Shown piece after piece: positions 17,053 through 25,858 of a DNA stretch of 64,000 nucleotides. The notes beneath the pieces are model-generated. The model made no database searches and was not told the origin of the DNA. It saw only the letters and a list, made by a program, of their open reading frames with translations. Every line of letters starts with the position of its first letter. Position 1 is the first letter of the stretch. The position numbers and the translations under genes were made by a program. The stretch covers positions 1-64,000 of the forward strand of contig CAKTEZ010000005.1 in NCBI GenBank assembly GCA_934553255.1, written 5' to 3'. The DNA is from an uncultured Oscillospiraceae bacterium (GTDB lineage Bacteria > Bacillota > Clostridia > Oscillospirales > Oscillospiraceae).

Positions 17053-18915
17053 TTACTTCTTGTTCTCGTCGTCGTCAACGACCTTGTAATCGGCGTCGTA
17101 ATACTGCTGACCGTCCGGACCGGTCTGCGCGCCGCCCTGTGCGCCGCCCATGTCGGGACCTGCGCCCTGCGCGCCCTGCGGGTTCGTCTGCTGGTACAGC
17201 TTCTCGCTCATCGCGTAGAACAGCTGCGTCAGCTCCTCGGTCGCGCTCTTGATGGCGTCGGTATCGTCGCCCTTGAGCGTCTCCTTGAGCTTGTCGATGC
17301 CGGACTGGACCTTGCTCTTCTCGTCCGCGGGGATCTTGTCGCCCACCTCGCCGAGGGTCTTTTCGCTCTGGTAGACCATCTGGTCGGCCTGATTGCGGAC
17401 CTCGACCTTCTCCTTGATCTTGGCGTCCTCAGCGGCATACTGCTCCGCTTCCTTGACGGCCTTCTCAATGTCCTCCTTGCTCATGTTGGTGGAGGAGGTG
17501 ATGGTGATATGCTGCTCCTTGCCGGTGCCGAGATCCTTCGCGCTGACGTTCACGATGCCGTTCGCGTCAATGTCGAAGGTGACCTCGATCTGCGGCACGC
17601 CGCGGCGCGCCGGAGCGATGCCGTCAAGATGGAAGCGGCCGAGGCTCTTGTTCGCGGCGGCCATCTCGCGCTCGCCCTGCAGAACGTTGACCTCAACGCT
17701 GGTCTGGTTGTCTGCGGCGGTGGAGAAGATCTGGCTCTTCTTCACGGGGATGGTGGTGTTGCGGTCAATGAGCTTGGTGCAAACGCCGCCCATGGTCTCG
17801 ATGCCGAGGCTCAGCGGAGTAACATCGAGCAGCAGCAGGCCCTTGACGTCGCCGGTGAGAACACCCGCCTGCAGCGCCGCGCCCATGGCCACGCACTCGT
17901 CGGGGTTGATGCCCTTGAAGCCCTCCTTGCCGGTGAGCTTCTTGACCATGTCCTGCACGGCGGGGATACGGCTGGAGCCGCCGACCATCAGGACCTTGTG
18001 GATGTCGCTGCCGGTCAGGCCCGCGTCGCTCATCGCCTGCTTGACGGGGCCGGCGGTCGCTTCGACCAGATGCGCGGTCAGCTCGTTGAACTTCGCGCGG
18101 GTAAGGGTGAGGTCAAGGTGCTTCGGACCGGTGGCGTCAGCGGTGATATAGGGCAGGTTGATGTTGGTGGAGGTCACGCCGGAAAGCTCGATCTTGGCCT
18201 TCTCGGCAGCTTCCTTCAGGCGCTGCATGGCGACCTTGTCGCCGCTGAGGTCCACGCCGTCGGTACGCTTGAACTCGCTGACCATCCACTTCATGACGCA
18301 CTCGTCGAAGTCGTCGCCGCCGAGGCGGTTGTTGCCCGCGGTGGCAAGAACCTCGATCACGCCGTCGTCGATGTCGAGGATGGAGACATCAAATGTGCCG
18401 CCGCCGAGGTCGTAGACCATGACCTTCTGGCTCTGCTCCTTGTCCACACCGTAGGCAAGGGCGGCTGCGGTCGGCTCGTTGATGATACGCTTGACCTCAA
18501 GGCCGGCGATCTTGCCTGCGTCCTTGGTGGCCTGGCGCTGGGAGTCGGTGAAGTACGCAGGGACGGTGATGACCGCCTCGGTGACGGTCTGGCCCAGATA
18601 GGCCTCGGCGTCGCTCTTGAGCTTCTGCAGGATCATTGCGCTGATCTCCTGCGGGGTGTAGGCCTTGCCGTCGATGGTGACCTTGTGATCCGTGCCCATC
18701 TCACGCTTGATGGAGGAGATGGTGCGGTCGGGGTTGGTGATGGCCTGACGCTTGGCGACCTGACCGACCATACGCTCGCCGGTCTTGGAGAACGCGACGA
18801 CGGACGGAGTGGTGCGGTTGCCCTCCGCGTTGGGGATGACGACGGCTTCGCCGCCTTCCATAACGGCAACGCAGCTGTTGGTAGTACCTAAATCAATACC
18901 AATGACCTTAGACAT
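17053..18915 (-). CDS. dnaK: Chaperone DnaK (Hsp70)
   Basis: Hsp70 of 620 residues. ATPase domain from [14 protein letters not shown] at the start through [10 protein letters not shown] and [11 protein letters not shown] to about 355, interdomain linker [13 protein letters not shown], substrate-binding domain, helical lid, and a Gly/Gln-rich disordered tail. AGGAGG lies before the ATG. Grouping with GrpE and DnaJ under CIRCE means induction when HrcA loses its GroEL-dependent activity on heat stress. Confidence 0.98.
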   Translation of the reverse strand: MSKVIGIDLGTTNSCVAVMEGGEAVVIPNAEGNRTTPSVVAFSKTGERMVGQVAKRQAITNPDRTISSIKREMGTDHKVTIDGKAYTPQEISAMILQKLKSDAEAYLGQTVTEAVITVPAYFTDSQRQATKDAGKIAGLEVKRIINEPTAAALAYGVDKEQSQKVMVYDLGGGTFDVSILDIDDGVIEVLATAGNNRLGGDDFDECVMKWMVSEFKRTDGVDLSGDKVAMQRLKEAAEKAKIELSGVTSTNINLPYITADATGPKHLDLTLTRAKFNELTAHLVEATAGPVKQAMSDAGLTGSDIHKVLMVGGSSRIPAVQDMVKKLTGKEGFKGINPDECVAMGAALQAGVLTGDVKGLLLLDVTPLSLGIETMGGVCTKLIDRNTTIPVKKSQIFSTAADNQTSVEVNVLQGEREMAAANKSLGRFHLDGIAPARRGVPQIEVTFDIDANGIVNVSAKDLGTGKEQHITITSSTNMSKEDIEKAVKEAEQYAAEDAKIKEKVEVRNQADQMVYQSEKTLGEVGDKIPADEKSKVQSGIDKLKETLKGDDTDAIKSATEELTQLFYAMSEKLYQQTNPQGAQGAGPDMGGAQGGAQTGPDGQQYYDADYKVVDDDENKK

Positions 18916-18961
18916 AATTTTTGTCCTCCTGAATCTATCTTAATTTTATTTGTTAACAATG

Positions 18962-19552
18962 TCAATTTGCGACCTTGACGATCGCGAAGCGCAGCACCTT
19001 GTCGCCGAGCATAAAGCCCTGCTGCAGGACTTCGACCACGGTGTTTTCTCCATAGTTCTCGTCCTCAATGTGCATCACGGCGTTGTGCCGCTCGGGGTCA
19101 AAGCTCTCTCCGACGCATTCCATCGGCGTCACGCCGAGCTTTGTCAGCGCCTCCTTGTATTGGGTGAAGATCATTTCCAGTCCCTTCTTGTGGGGATCGT
19201 CCGTCTCCTCACCGAACTGCGCCAGTCCGCGTTCGAGGTTGTCATACACCGGTAGCATGCCCTTGATCGTGTCGATCTTGGCATCGCGGTAGATGCCCTC
19301 CTTTTCCTTGGCGGTGCGCTTGCGGTAGTTGTCGTACTCCGCGGCGAGGCGCAGGTATTTGTCATGCTCCTCGGCAAGGCTCTTGGCAAGGCCCTCCATC
19401 TTCTCCATCTGCTCGCGCGTGACGGTGAAGGTCTCGGCCTTTTCCTCCGCCTTCTTGTCCTCGGGGGGAAGCTCCTTTTCTTCGGCAGCCGCCGCCTGCG
19501 TCTCCTGCTTGGGAATATCAGGCTGCGCGTTCTGCTTATCTTTCTTCGCCAT
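18962..19552 (-). CDS. grpE: Nucleotide exchange factor GrpE
   Basis: GrpE of 196 residues releases ADP from DnaK. A charged, low-complexity N-terminus (about 1-50, rich in Glu, Lys, Ala) precedes the long coiled-coil (about 50-110, YLRLAAEYDNYRKRT) and the compact beta domain containing GVTPMECVGESFDPERHNAV and a final VLRFAIVKV strand. It begins three bases after hrcA ends, in the order expected for Firmicutes. Confidence 0.97.
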   Translation of the reverse strand: MAKKDKQNAQPDIPKQETQAAAAEEKELPPEDKKAEEKAETFTVTREQMEKMEGLAKSLAEEHDKYLRLAAEYDNYRKRTAKEKEGIYRDAKIDTIKGMLPVYDNLERGLAQFGEETDDPHKKGLEMIFTQYKEALTKLGVTPMECVGESFDPERHNAVMHIEDENYGENTVVEVLQQGFMLGDKVLRFAIVKVAN

Positions 19553-19555
19553 GGT

Positions 19556-20602
19556 TTACTCCTTCTCTTCCTTCGGCGGAAGCTCGTTTTTGTTGAACAT
19601 CCGCGTCAGACTGTCTGCAAAATAACTCAGCCGGGCGGTCACGGTGGCATAGTCCATGCGGGTCGGACCGACCACGCCGACCAGCCCGCGCATACCGTCG
19701 CCGATGTCGTAGCTGGCGACCACGACGCTTGTGTCGCGCAGCGCCTCGCTGACATTTTCCGGTCCGATGAGGATCTTCAGCGGTGCGTCATCCTCCGGCA
19801 CGGGGAGGTTTTCCTTGTTGTCCACAAAGAATGTCATCAGCTCGTGCGCCTTGTCGAGATCGCGGTACTCGGGGATCTTCAGGATCTGGCTCGCGCCGGT
19901 CGTAAACACATCCTTCCGCGCGGCCTCCTCCAATATCTCGGCGGCATATTCCACCGCGCGGGAAAGCACCAGAAACAGCTCCGGCGCGATCTGGTCGGAA
20001 AGGTCCATGAGCTTTGCGCTCATCTCCTCGCGGGACAGCTTGGTGAAGTGCGTGTTGAGCAGAGCGCTCAGATCGGTGAGCCGCGCGCGGTCGAACGCGA
20101 GCGCGGAGCGCTGCAGCTGGGACTTCACGCGGCTGTCGTCCGTCATCACGACGACGATGAAACTCGTTTCGTCCACCGGCAAAAGCTCGAACCGCTTCAC
20201 GGTCACGCCGCTTTTGCCCTCGGCCACGGCGTAGGCGGGATAATCCACGATGGACGAGACCATCGCGCCCGCCTGCGAGATCACATCGCCCGCTGCCGAC
20301 ATCTTGTCGTGCAGCGTTTCGTTGATCTGCTCGGTCTCCTGTACGGAAAGGCTCCGCCGCTCCATCAACTCGTTGACATACAGGCGGTAGCCCTTGGGGG
20401 AGGGAACGCGTCCGGCGGAGGTGTGGGGCTGCTCGAGATAGCCGAGGTCGGAAAGCTCGGCCAGCTCGTTCCGCACGGTGGCGGAGGAAACGCTCCCACC
20501 CATCTCCTGTGCGATGGCCTTGGAGCCGACCGGCTCGGCAGAGGCGATGTAATCCTCGACCACACGCTTCAAAATGAGCTTTTTGCGTGCGCTCAATTCC
20601 AT
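19556..20602 (-). CDS. hrcA: Heat-inducible repressor HrcA
   Basis: Repressor of class I heat-shock genes, 348 residues. The N-terminal winged helix includes the family signature SSATVRNELAELSDLGYL and PHTSAGRVPSPKGYR (about 36-75). A GAF-like middle and a dimerisation region with GLVGVVGPTRMDYATV near the C-terminus complete the protein. It binds CIRCE (20626-20652), located 24 bases upstream of its own start, so the operon is autoregulated. GGAGGGCGGAG-type site before the ATG. Confidence 0.97.
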   Translation of the reverse strand: MELSARKKLILKRVVEDYIASAEPVGSKAIAQEMGGSVSSATVRNELAELSDLGYLEQPHTSAGRVPSPKGYRLYVNELMERRSLSVQETEQINETLHDKMSAAGDVISQAGAMVSSIVDYPAYAVAEGKSGVTVKRFELLPVDETSFIVVVMTDDSRVKSQLQRSALAFDRARLTDLSALLNTHFTKLSREEMSAKLMDLSDQIAPELFLVLSRAVEYAAEILEEAARKDVFTTGASQILKIPEYRDLDKAHELMTFFVDNKENLPVPEDDAPLKILIGPENVSEALRDTSVVVASYDIGDGMRGLVGVVGPTRMDYATVTARLSYFADSLTRMFNKNELPPKEEKE

Positions 20603-20625
20603 CTCGCTCCGCCCTCCTTATCGAT

Positions 20626-20652
20626 TTAGCACTCAATCTCCCCGAGTGCTAA
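20626..20652. promoter_or_regulatory. CIRCE operator (HrcA binding site)
   Basis: A perfect inverted repeat TTAGCACTC, nine bases, GAGTGCTAA. This is the canonical CIRCE element without a mismatch. It lies just downstream of the -10 box of the hrcA promoter, where HrcA binding blocks transcription. Confidence 0.98.
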
Positions 20653-20656
20653 ACGA

Positions 20657-20685
20657 AGTGTACCACCACCTTCCGCCAATGTCAA
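20657..20685 (-). promoter_or_regulatory. hrcA operon promoter
   Basis: On the minus strand a perfect TTGACA (plus 20680-20685) and TACACT (20657-20662) are 17 bases apart. The CIRCE element begins four bases after the -10, so it covers the transcription start. Confidence 0.88.
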
Positions 20686-20756
20686 TAGCTCCGCCTGTAA
20701 ACAGTTTGTGAATAACGGGGCGGATCGACGCATAGGTTTGTCCCGAGGTGAAGATC

Positions 20757-21938
20757 ATGCGGAAGATACCATGGAAAAACACTCTGCGCGGTGCGCGGCG
20801 CCTCGCCCTGTTCCTGCTGCTCGCGGCGCTGACGCTCTGGGCGGTCGGCGTGGCGGCGACGGCGCACAGCCTGTCCGCCGCGGCCGAGCGCTGGCAGCGG
20901 GAGGCAAGCGTCCCGCTCGCGCTGCTGCGCTTTGAAATGGGCAGCGCGGAGGCAGATGGCCTGTCGCTCGGCGCGTCGCTGGCGCTGGAGCTGACGCCGA
21001 TCCTCGCCGACGCGCGCGGCGAGGTGGCGCAGGCGTGGTCGAGCGAGCTGCAGCTCCCGCCCGACGACACGGCCCCCGGCGCGGAGGATCGCGAGGGAAC
21101 GGTACTCACCGCGCCGGAGCGGGGGCAGGAGGTGCTGCGCGGCGCGGACAACGGCGTGCCGTCCCGTACGCTCAGAGCGGGCGACCCAAGCGGCTACACC
21201 GTGCTGGGGAACGTGTATGTCAACAACGGCTCGGCGTGTACGCTGGACGCGGCGCAGCTCAGCGGCGCGAGCGCCGCGGTCTGTCCGGCGGAGGGGCCGC
21301 AGGTCCTCATTATCCACACGCACGGCAGCGAAGCATACACCATGCCCGCGGGCGAGGAGTACGAGGCAAGCGACGACCACCGCACGACCGACAAGACGAA
21401 GAACATGGTGCGCGTCGGCGATGAGATCGCCCGCGTGCTGACCGAAGCGGGGCTTGGCGTGGTCCACGACCGCGAGCTGTACGACTACCCCAACTATTCC
21501 GGCGCGTACAACCGCTCGCTCACCGCCATCGAGAAGTACCGCGCGGAGTATCCGAGTCTCGTCTATATCCTCGATGTTCACCGCGACGCGGTGGAAGACA
21601 GCGCGGGGAACGAATACAAGCTCCTGTGCGCGGAGGAGCCTGCCGCGGCGCAGCTGGAATTTGTCATCGGCTCGTCCGGCGGCGGACTGGAGCATCCCAA
21701 CTGGCGGGAAAATCTGAAGCTCGCCTGCGCCGTGCAGGAAACGCTGTACGCGAAGTATCCCACGCTCATGCGGCCTGTCACCGTGCGAAATTCGCGCTAC
21801 AACCAGCAGGTCACGGCAGGCTCGCTGCTCGTGGAGGTCGGCACGGCGGGCAACTCGCTCGACGAGGCGCTCACCGCCGCACGGCTCTTCGCCGCGGGCT
21901 TTGCCGAAACGGTGCTGGAGACGGCGAAAACAGCATAA
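20757..21938 (+). CDS. spoIIP: Stage II sporulation protein P
   Basis: Membrane-anchored amidase/endopeptidase of 393 residues that, with SpoIID and SpoIIM, degrades septal peptidoglycan during engulfment. A basic start and one membrane span (about 10-32) are followed by an external domain with the family motifs VLIIHTHGSEAYT, DDHRTTDKTKNMVRVG, YNRSLTAI, LDVHRDAV and a late LLVEVGTAGNS. The His and Glu residues in these motifs are the zinc ligands and catalytic site. ATG 20757 is six bases after GAGGTG; an in-frame GTG three codons earlier overlaps that site. It shows that the organism, or its recent ancestor, forms endospores. It is divergent from hrcA, and a strong terminator follows. Confidence 0.93.
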   Translation: MRKIPWKNTLRGARRLALFLLLAALTLWAVGVAATAHSLSAAAERWQREASVPLALLRFEMGSAEADGLSLGASLALELTPILADARGEVAQAWSSELQLPPDDTAPGAEDREGTVLTAPERGQEVLRGADNGVPSRTLRAGDPSGYTVLGNVYVNNGSACTLDAAQLSGASAAVCPAEGPQVLIIHTHGSEAYTMPAGEEYEASDDHRTTDKTKNMVRVGDEIARVLTEAGLGVVHDRELYDYPNYSGAYNRSLTAIEKYRAEYPSLVYILDVHRDAVEDSAGNEYKLLCAEEPAAAQLEFVIGSSGGGLEHPNWRENLKLACAVQETLYAKYPTLMRPVTVRNSRYNQQVTAGSLLVEVGTAGNSLDEALTAARLFAAGFAETVLETAKTA

Positions 21939-21940
21939 GA

Positions 21941-21966
21941 AAAGACCGCCTGCGGGCGGTCTTTTC
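21941..21966 (+). terminator. Terminator after spoIIP
   Basis: AAAAGACCGCC (21941-21951) and GGCGGTCTTTT (21956-21966) form an 11-bp stem with loop TGCG. The A4/T4 ends make it usable by the convergent SLH gene as well. Confidence 0.88.
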
Positions 21967-21977
21967 CGTTCAACTGA

Positions 21978-23615
21978 TTAGTTATTATAGGCGCGATAGA
22001 GGAAAGTGAGAATCTGCGCGCGGGTGCAAGTGGCATCGGGACTAAAGGTCGTGGCGCTTGTGCCGTTCGTGATGCTCTTGCCCACTGCCCACGCCACGGG
22101 AGATGCATAGTAGGCGTCTGCGCCCACATCGGCAAATGCACTTTCTGCTTCCGTCCCCGCGCCCTTCATGGCGCGCCAGAGGAAGGTCACGACCTGTGCG
22201 CGGGTGCAGGTCTCCGCAGGGGCAAAGGTCACAGCACTCGTGCCAGTTGTAACGCCCTGCTGATACGCCCACAAAACGGCATTATAATAGCTGTCGCTTG
22301 CGGAAACATCCGTAAAGGGATTGCTGACGGTCGGCGTCGGGCGGCCCGCCGCTTTCCACATATATTCAATGACTTCGCCGCGCGGCGCGTTGTCGTCCGG
22401 ATAAAGGCGGCGTGCCGTACCGTCGATCATGGTTTTGTCCGCCGCCCATTGCACTGCGTCATAGTACCATGCGCTTGCGGGAACATCGGTCAGCTTCGGC
22501 TGATATTCCTTCAATTCATCAAAGGTAAGTGTTTTGGTATCAAAGATATATACATAGTAGGTGGGAGGAGTAGAGCCAGAGAAGCCGTAAGAGAGCTGCT
22601 CCAGTCTCCGTTCGCCCGTCCAGTTTCCGAATTCTACGCCATCCTCGGTAAACGCCATTTTATCATAAGCGAAGGGCAGGATTTCTTCTCCATGGAAATT
22701 GACTAAGCCGTAATAGCAAACTGGGTCGCCGGTTTCTTTGTCGACGCGTGTACCATTCCAACTGGTATAAGTATAATTATTGTTGTCGTACTCCGGCTTC
22801 TTAAACTTTTGGGCAATGATATACCCCCGCTCCACATTGAGAGCGAACTGGTATGTTGTGCCGGAGAGAATGCATTTCCCATCTTCATTATAAAGGTCGC
22901 AGATTTCGGTGTTTGAACCAAAGTAGCTCTCCTTAAGCTCACCGTCAATCAGCAATTTGATACGGTGTTCGCTCTTGGGCGCAATCGTGATAAAAGAGCT
23001 TCCCTCGACCCGATACAGCGCATGTGTCCTGATACTGCTACCATCATTTGAATCCCAGTAAAAAAAGCCCTTTCCCCAATCATTTACAAGGCCGTTGTTG
23101 GGAAAACGACCGACTTCATGGAAAGAAGAATCCAAAAGCAGGGCGTTTCCGTAAGTTTCCGGTTGACTGCTTTTCTCAACGAGAAAAAGATTCAAACTCT
23201 CCTTGTATTCAATCATCTGGTCTGCGAACGGATAAACTGCATTGCCCTTGAGATCAATTATGCCGTAGGAGGACATTGAGCCTGTGGTGTGTTTTCGCAC
23301 AATCAGGCGATTCGGACCGGCATATTCTATCCTCCAATATTTTGCGGGAAGAACGACATTTCCCGCGCTGTCTTTCAAACCGTATACTGTTCTGTAAAAG
23401 AATTCACTACTGTTGCTGTAATAGTATTTTTCGCGCTGCGAAAACAAGGTCAAGCCAGTCTTCTCTTGGCCGTCCCACTCCGTTGTCGGATCAAAGCCGT
23501 AATTCACTACTGTCCATTTCGCGCCTGCCTGCACCGTCATGCAGAGCATAAGCGTCAGCACCGCCGTGAACATAAGCAGCAAGTGCAGGGGAAAAGTGCG
23601 CTGTGTTGTTTTCAT
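21978..23615 (-). CDS. Secreted WG-repeat and SLH-domain protein
   Basis: Exported protein of 545 residues. A signal peptide occupies about 1-32 (KTTQR then a hydrophobic run ending VQAGA). Residues about 60-370 contain WG-type beta repeats (YGLKDSAGNVVLPAKY, YGIIDLKGNAVYPFAD, YGLVNFHGEEILPFAY). Three SLH repeats (about 370-425, 430-485, 490-545) with APRGE, CTRAQ and CTRAQ cores form the wall anchor. ATG 23615 is chosen because the signal peptide starts there after GGGAG; the upstream frame overlaps ppa's end. The WG part is visibly AT-richer than the SLH part and the neighbours, suggesting a mosaic origin. Ligand unknown. Confidence 0.85.
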   Translation of the reverse strand: MKTTQRTFPLHLLLMFTAVLTLMLCMTVQAGAKWTVVNYGFDPTTEWDGQEKTGLTLFSQREKYYYSNSSEFFYRTVYGLKDSAGNVVLPAKYWRIEYAGPNRLIVRKHTTGSMSSYGIIDLKGNAVYPFADQMIEYKESLNLFLVEKSSQPETYGNALLLDSSFHEVGRFPNNGLVNDWGKGFFYWDSNDGSSIRTHALYRVEGSSFITIAPKSEHRIKLLIDGELKESYFGSNTEICDLYNEDGKCILSGTTYQFALNVERGYIIAQKFKKPEYDNNNYTYTSWNGTRVDKETGDPVCYYGLVNFHGEEILPFAYDKMAFTEDGVEFGNWTGERRLEQLSYGFSGSTPPTYYVYIFDTKTLTFDELKEYQPKLTDVPASAWYYDAVQWAADKTMIDGTARRLYPDDNAPRGEVIEYMWKAAGRPTPTVSNPFTDVSASDSYYNAVLWAYQQGVTTGTSAVTFAPAETCTRAQVVTFLWRAMKGAGTEAESAFADVGADAYYASPVAWAVGKSITNGTSATTFSPDATCTRAQILTFLYRAYNN

Positions 23616-23664
23616 TCCGTTTTCTCCCTTATTTTCGTTCTCGAATAGCATTTTGCCCCTGCCG

Positions 23665-24195
23665 TCAGCGGCAGTATTTTTCGATGTAGGCGTTCTGGCA
23701 CTTGACGATGATCTTGATGGCCTCGTCGCGGCTGAGTACATCGCTCACGACGGTCTCCTTCCCCTCAAGGCTCTTGTAAACGCGGAAGAAATGCTTGATC
23801 TCGCTGGCGACATGGTCGGGCAGCTCGGAAATATCCTGATAAGCGTTGTAGGTGGGGTCCTGGAACGGGATGGCGATGATCTTCTCGTCGAGCGAGCCGC
23901 CGTCCTCCATCGTGATGACGCCGATGGGGTAGCACTCCACAAGGCTCAGCGGACGGATGCACTCCGAGCAAAGCACCAGCACATCCAGCGGGTCGCCGTC
24001 GTCCGCCCAAGTGCGGGGAATGAAGCCATAGTTCGCCGGATAGTGGGTGGAGGTGTAGAGAATGCGGTCGAGCCGGAGCGCGCCGGTCTCCTTATCCATT
24101 TCGTACTTGTTCTTGCTGCCCTTTTCGATCTCGATAACGGCGAGGAAATCCTCCGGACGGACGCGCGCGGGCGCGACATCATGCCACAAATTCAT
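23665..24195 (-). CDS. ppa: Inorganic pyrophosphatase (family I)
   Basis: Soluble PPase of 176 residues hydrolysing PPi, pulling biosynthetic reactions forward. Family I signature: KGSKNKYEMDKETG, DRILYTSTHYPANYGFIP, the metal-binding DDGDPLDVLVL motif, and SRDEA near the C-terminus. I prefer ATG 24195 (NLWHDVAP start, matching relatives) over an in-frame ATG 14 codons upstream; neither has a strong ribosome-binding site. Promoter at 24243-24271 on the same strand. Confidence 0.93.
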   Translation of the reverse strand: MNLWHDVAPARVRPEDFLAVIEIEKGSKNKYEMDKETGALRLDRILYTSTHYPANYGFIPRTWADDGDPLDVLVLCSECIRPLSLVECYPIGVITMEDGGSLDEKIIAIPFQDPTYNAYQDISELPDHVASEIKHFFRVYKSLEGKETVVSDVLSRDEAIKIIVKCQNAYIEKYCR

Positions 24196-24242
24196 AGCCT
24201 TTTTCTCTCTTTCCTGAAAATCGATCGATGCTTTCAATAAGT

Positions 24243-24271
24243 ATTATAATATGCCCCCGCGGGGATTGCAA
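24243..24271 (-). promoter_or_regulatory. ppa promoter
   Basis: On the minus strand TTGCAA (plus 24266-24271) and a perfect TATAAT (24243-24248) are 17 bases apart, about 50 bases before the ppa start. Confidence 0.75.
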
Positions 24272-24281
24272 GGGCGGGGCG

Positions 24282-24360
24282 CACAAAGTTTGTGTAAAAA
24301 ATTCCCCGTTTTGGGGAAAGCCGCAACAAAGCCCCCGCGCGGCGGGGACAAGAAATTTCT
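24282..24360. other. Cluster of four short palindromes between ppa and miaB
   Basis: Within 79 bases lie CACAAAGTTTGTG (24282-24294), TTCCCCGTTTTGGGGAA (24302-24318), CCCCGCGCGGCGGGG (24332-24346) and AGAAATTTCT (24351-24360). They lie between the back-to-back ppa and miaB promoters and may be protein-binding sites. I do not recognise them as known operators. Confidence 0.45.
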
Positions 24361-24371
24361 GCCGCGCCGTC

Positions 24372-24400
24372 TTGCCACGGCGCAGGCTTTATGGTATACT
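24372..24400 (+). promoter_or_regulatory. Promoter of the miaB-mutS-mutL-hfq run
   Basis: TTGCCA (24372-24377) and TATACT (24395-24400) are 17 bases apart, 37 bases before the miaB start. An AGTATACT repeat follows at 24412-24419. Confidence 0.75.
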
Positions 24401-24436
24401 CTATTAGTTAAAGTATACTATTCGGAGGATAGGCCC

Positions 24437-25858
24437 TTGGAACGAAAAGAAACATTGGTCAGCGCCGAGGAGACGGCGCGGCAGAAGGAATTTATGGAGA
24501 AGGTCCGCGCGCTGCACGAGCGCCGCGCGGCGAAGCCGCTGGCGTATGTTCACACCTTCGGCTGCCAGCAGAATGTGGCGGACGGCGAGCGGCTGATGGG
24601 TATGCTGCGGGAGATGGGTTGTGAGTTCACCGACGATACCGCCCGTGCGGACATCGTGCTGATGAACACCTGCGCCATCCGCGAGAACGCGGAGAAAACG
24701 GTTTACGGCACGCTCGGCCAACTTACGCACACCAAGGCGGCGAACCCCGACCAGATCATCTGTCTGTGCGGGTGCATGGCGCAGCAGCCGCGCGTGGCGG
24801 AGAAGGTGAAAAACAGCTACCGCCATGTCGATCTCGTCCTCGGCCCGCAGGCGGAGTGGCGCTTTCCGGAGCTTTTATACCGCGTCTATACCGAGCGCGG
24901 ACGCGTCTTTTCCATCGACGACGAGCCGGGCCGCATTGCCGAGGACATTCCCGTTTACCGCGCCGGCGGCGTGAGCGTGTGGGTGAGCATCATGTACGGC
25001 TGCAACAACTTCTGCTCGTACTGCATCGTCCCCTATGTCCGCGGCCGCGAGCGCAGCCGCGAGCCGGAGCAGATCCTTCGGGAATGCCGCGAGCTGATCG
25101 CGGCGGGTTATAAGGAGATCACGCTCCTCGGCCAGAATGTCAACAGCTACGGCAAGGACCTCGGCACGGGGTACGATTTCGCCGACCTGCTCGCCGAGAT
25201 CGACCGGATCGACGGCGACTACTGGCTGCGCTTCATGTCCAGCCAGCCCAAGGACGCGACGCCGAAGCTGTTCGACACGATGGCGGCGAGCCGCCATGTC
25301 GCCCACCAGCTTCATCTCCCCGTGCAGAGCGGGAACGATCGCGTGCTGCGCGCGATGAACCGCCCCTACACCCGCGCGGGCTATCTCGAGCTGATCCGCT
25401 ACGCCCGCAGGGTCATGCCCGACCTTGTGCTCACGAGCGATGTCATCATCGGCTTCCCCGGCGAGACGGAGGCGGAGGCGGCGGACACCGTGAGTCTCAT
25501 CAACGAGGTGCGTTTCGACGCGCTTTTTACCTTCATTTTCTCCCCGCGCCCGGGTACGCCCGCGGCAAAGATGGACGACCCCACGCCGCGCGCGGAAAAG
25601 CAGAAATGGTTCGACGCGCTCTGCGCCGCGCAGAACGCCATCAGCGCGGAAAAGCACGCCGCCTACGTCGGCAGGACCGTCCGTGTTCTCGTCGAAGGCG
25701 AGAGCGACGACGCGGAATTCCCGCTCTCCGCGCGCACCGAGGGCAACCGCCTTGTGCGTATGCGGGGCGATAAGGCCCTCATCGGCACATTCGCCGCGGC
25801 GAAAATTTCGGGCAGCAACACATGGGCGCTCTACGGAGCGGCGGAGGAAACGAAATGA
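24437..25858 (+). CDS. miaB: tRNA-2-methylthio-N6-dimethylallyladenosine synthase
   Basis: Radical SAM methylthiotransferase of 473 residues acting on i6A37 of tRNAs reading UNN codons. The first cluster is held by Cys43 (HTFGCQQN), Cys79 (NTCAIREN) and Cys113 (CGCMAQ); the SAM cluster by Cys189-x3-Cys193-x2-Cys196 (GCNNFCSYC). A TRAM RNA-binding domain closes the protein (about 405-470). The start is TTG 24437, seven bases after GGAGGA; no ATG is placed correctly. MiaA, which makes its substrate, is further along the same run (32078), so both steps of ms2i6A synthesis are together. Confidence 0.95.
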   Translation: MERKETLVSAEETARQKEFMEKVRALHERRAAKPLAYVHTFGCQQNVADGERLMGMLREMGCEFTDDTARADIVLMNTCAIRENAEKTVYGTLGQLTHTKAANPDQIICLCGCMAQQPRVAEKVKNSYRHVDLVLGPQAEWRFPELLYRVYTERGRVFSIDDEPGRIAEDIPVYRAGGVSVWVSIMYGCNNFCSYCIVPYVRGRERSREPEQILRECRELIAAGYKEITLLGQNVNSYGKDLGTGYDFADLLAEIDRIDGDYWLRFMSSQPKDATPKLFDTMAASRHVAHQLHLPVQSGNDRVLRAMNRPYTRAGYLELIRYARRVMPDLVLTSDVIIGFPGETEAEAADTVSLINEVRFDALFTFIFSPRPGTPAAKMDDPTPRAEKQKWFDALCAAQNAISAEKHAAYVGRTVRVLVEGESDDAEFPLSARTEGNRLVRMRGDKALIGTFAAAKISGSNTWALYGAAEETK

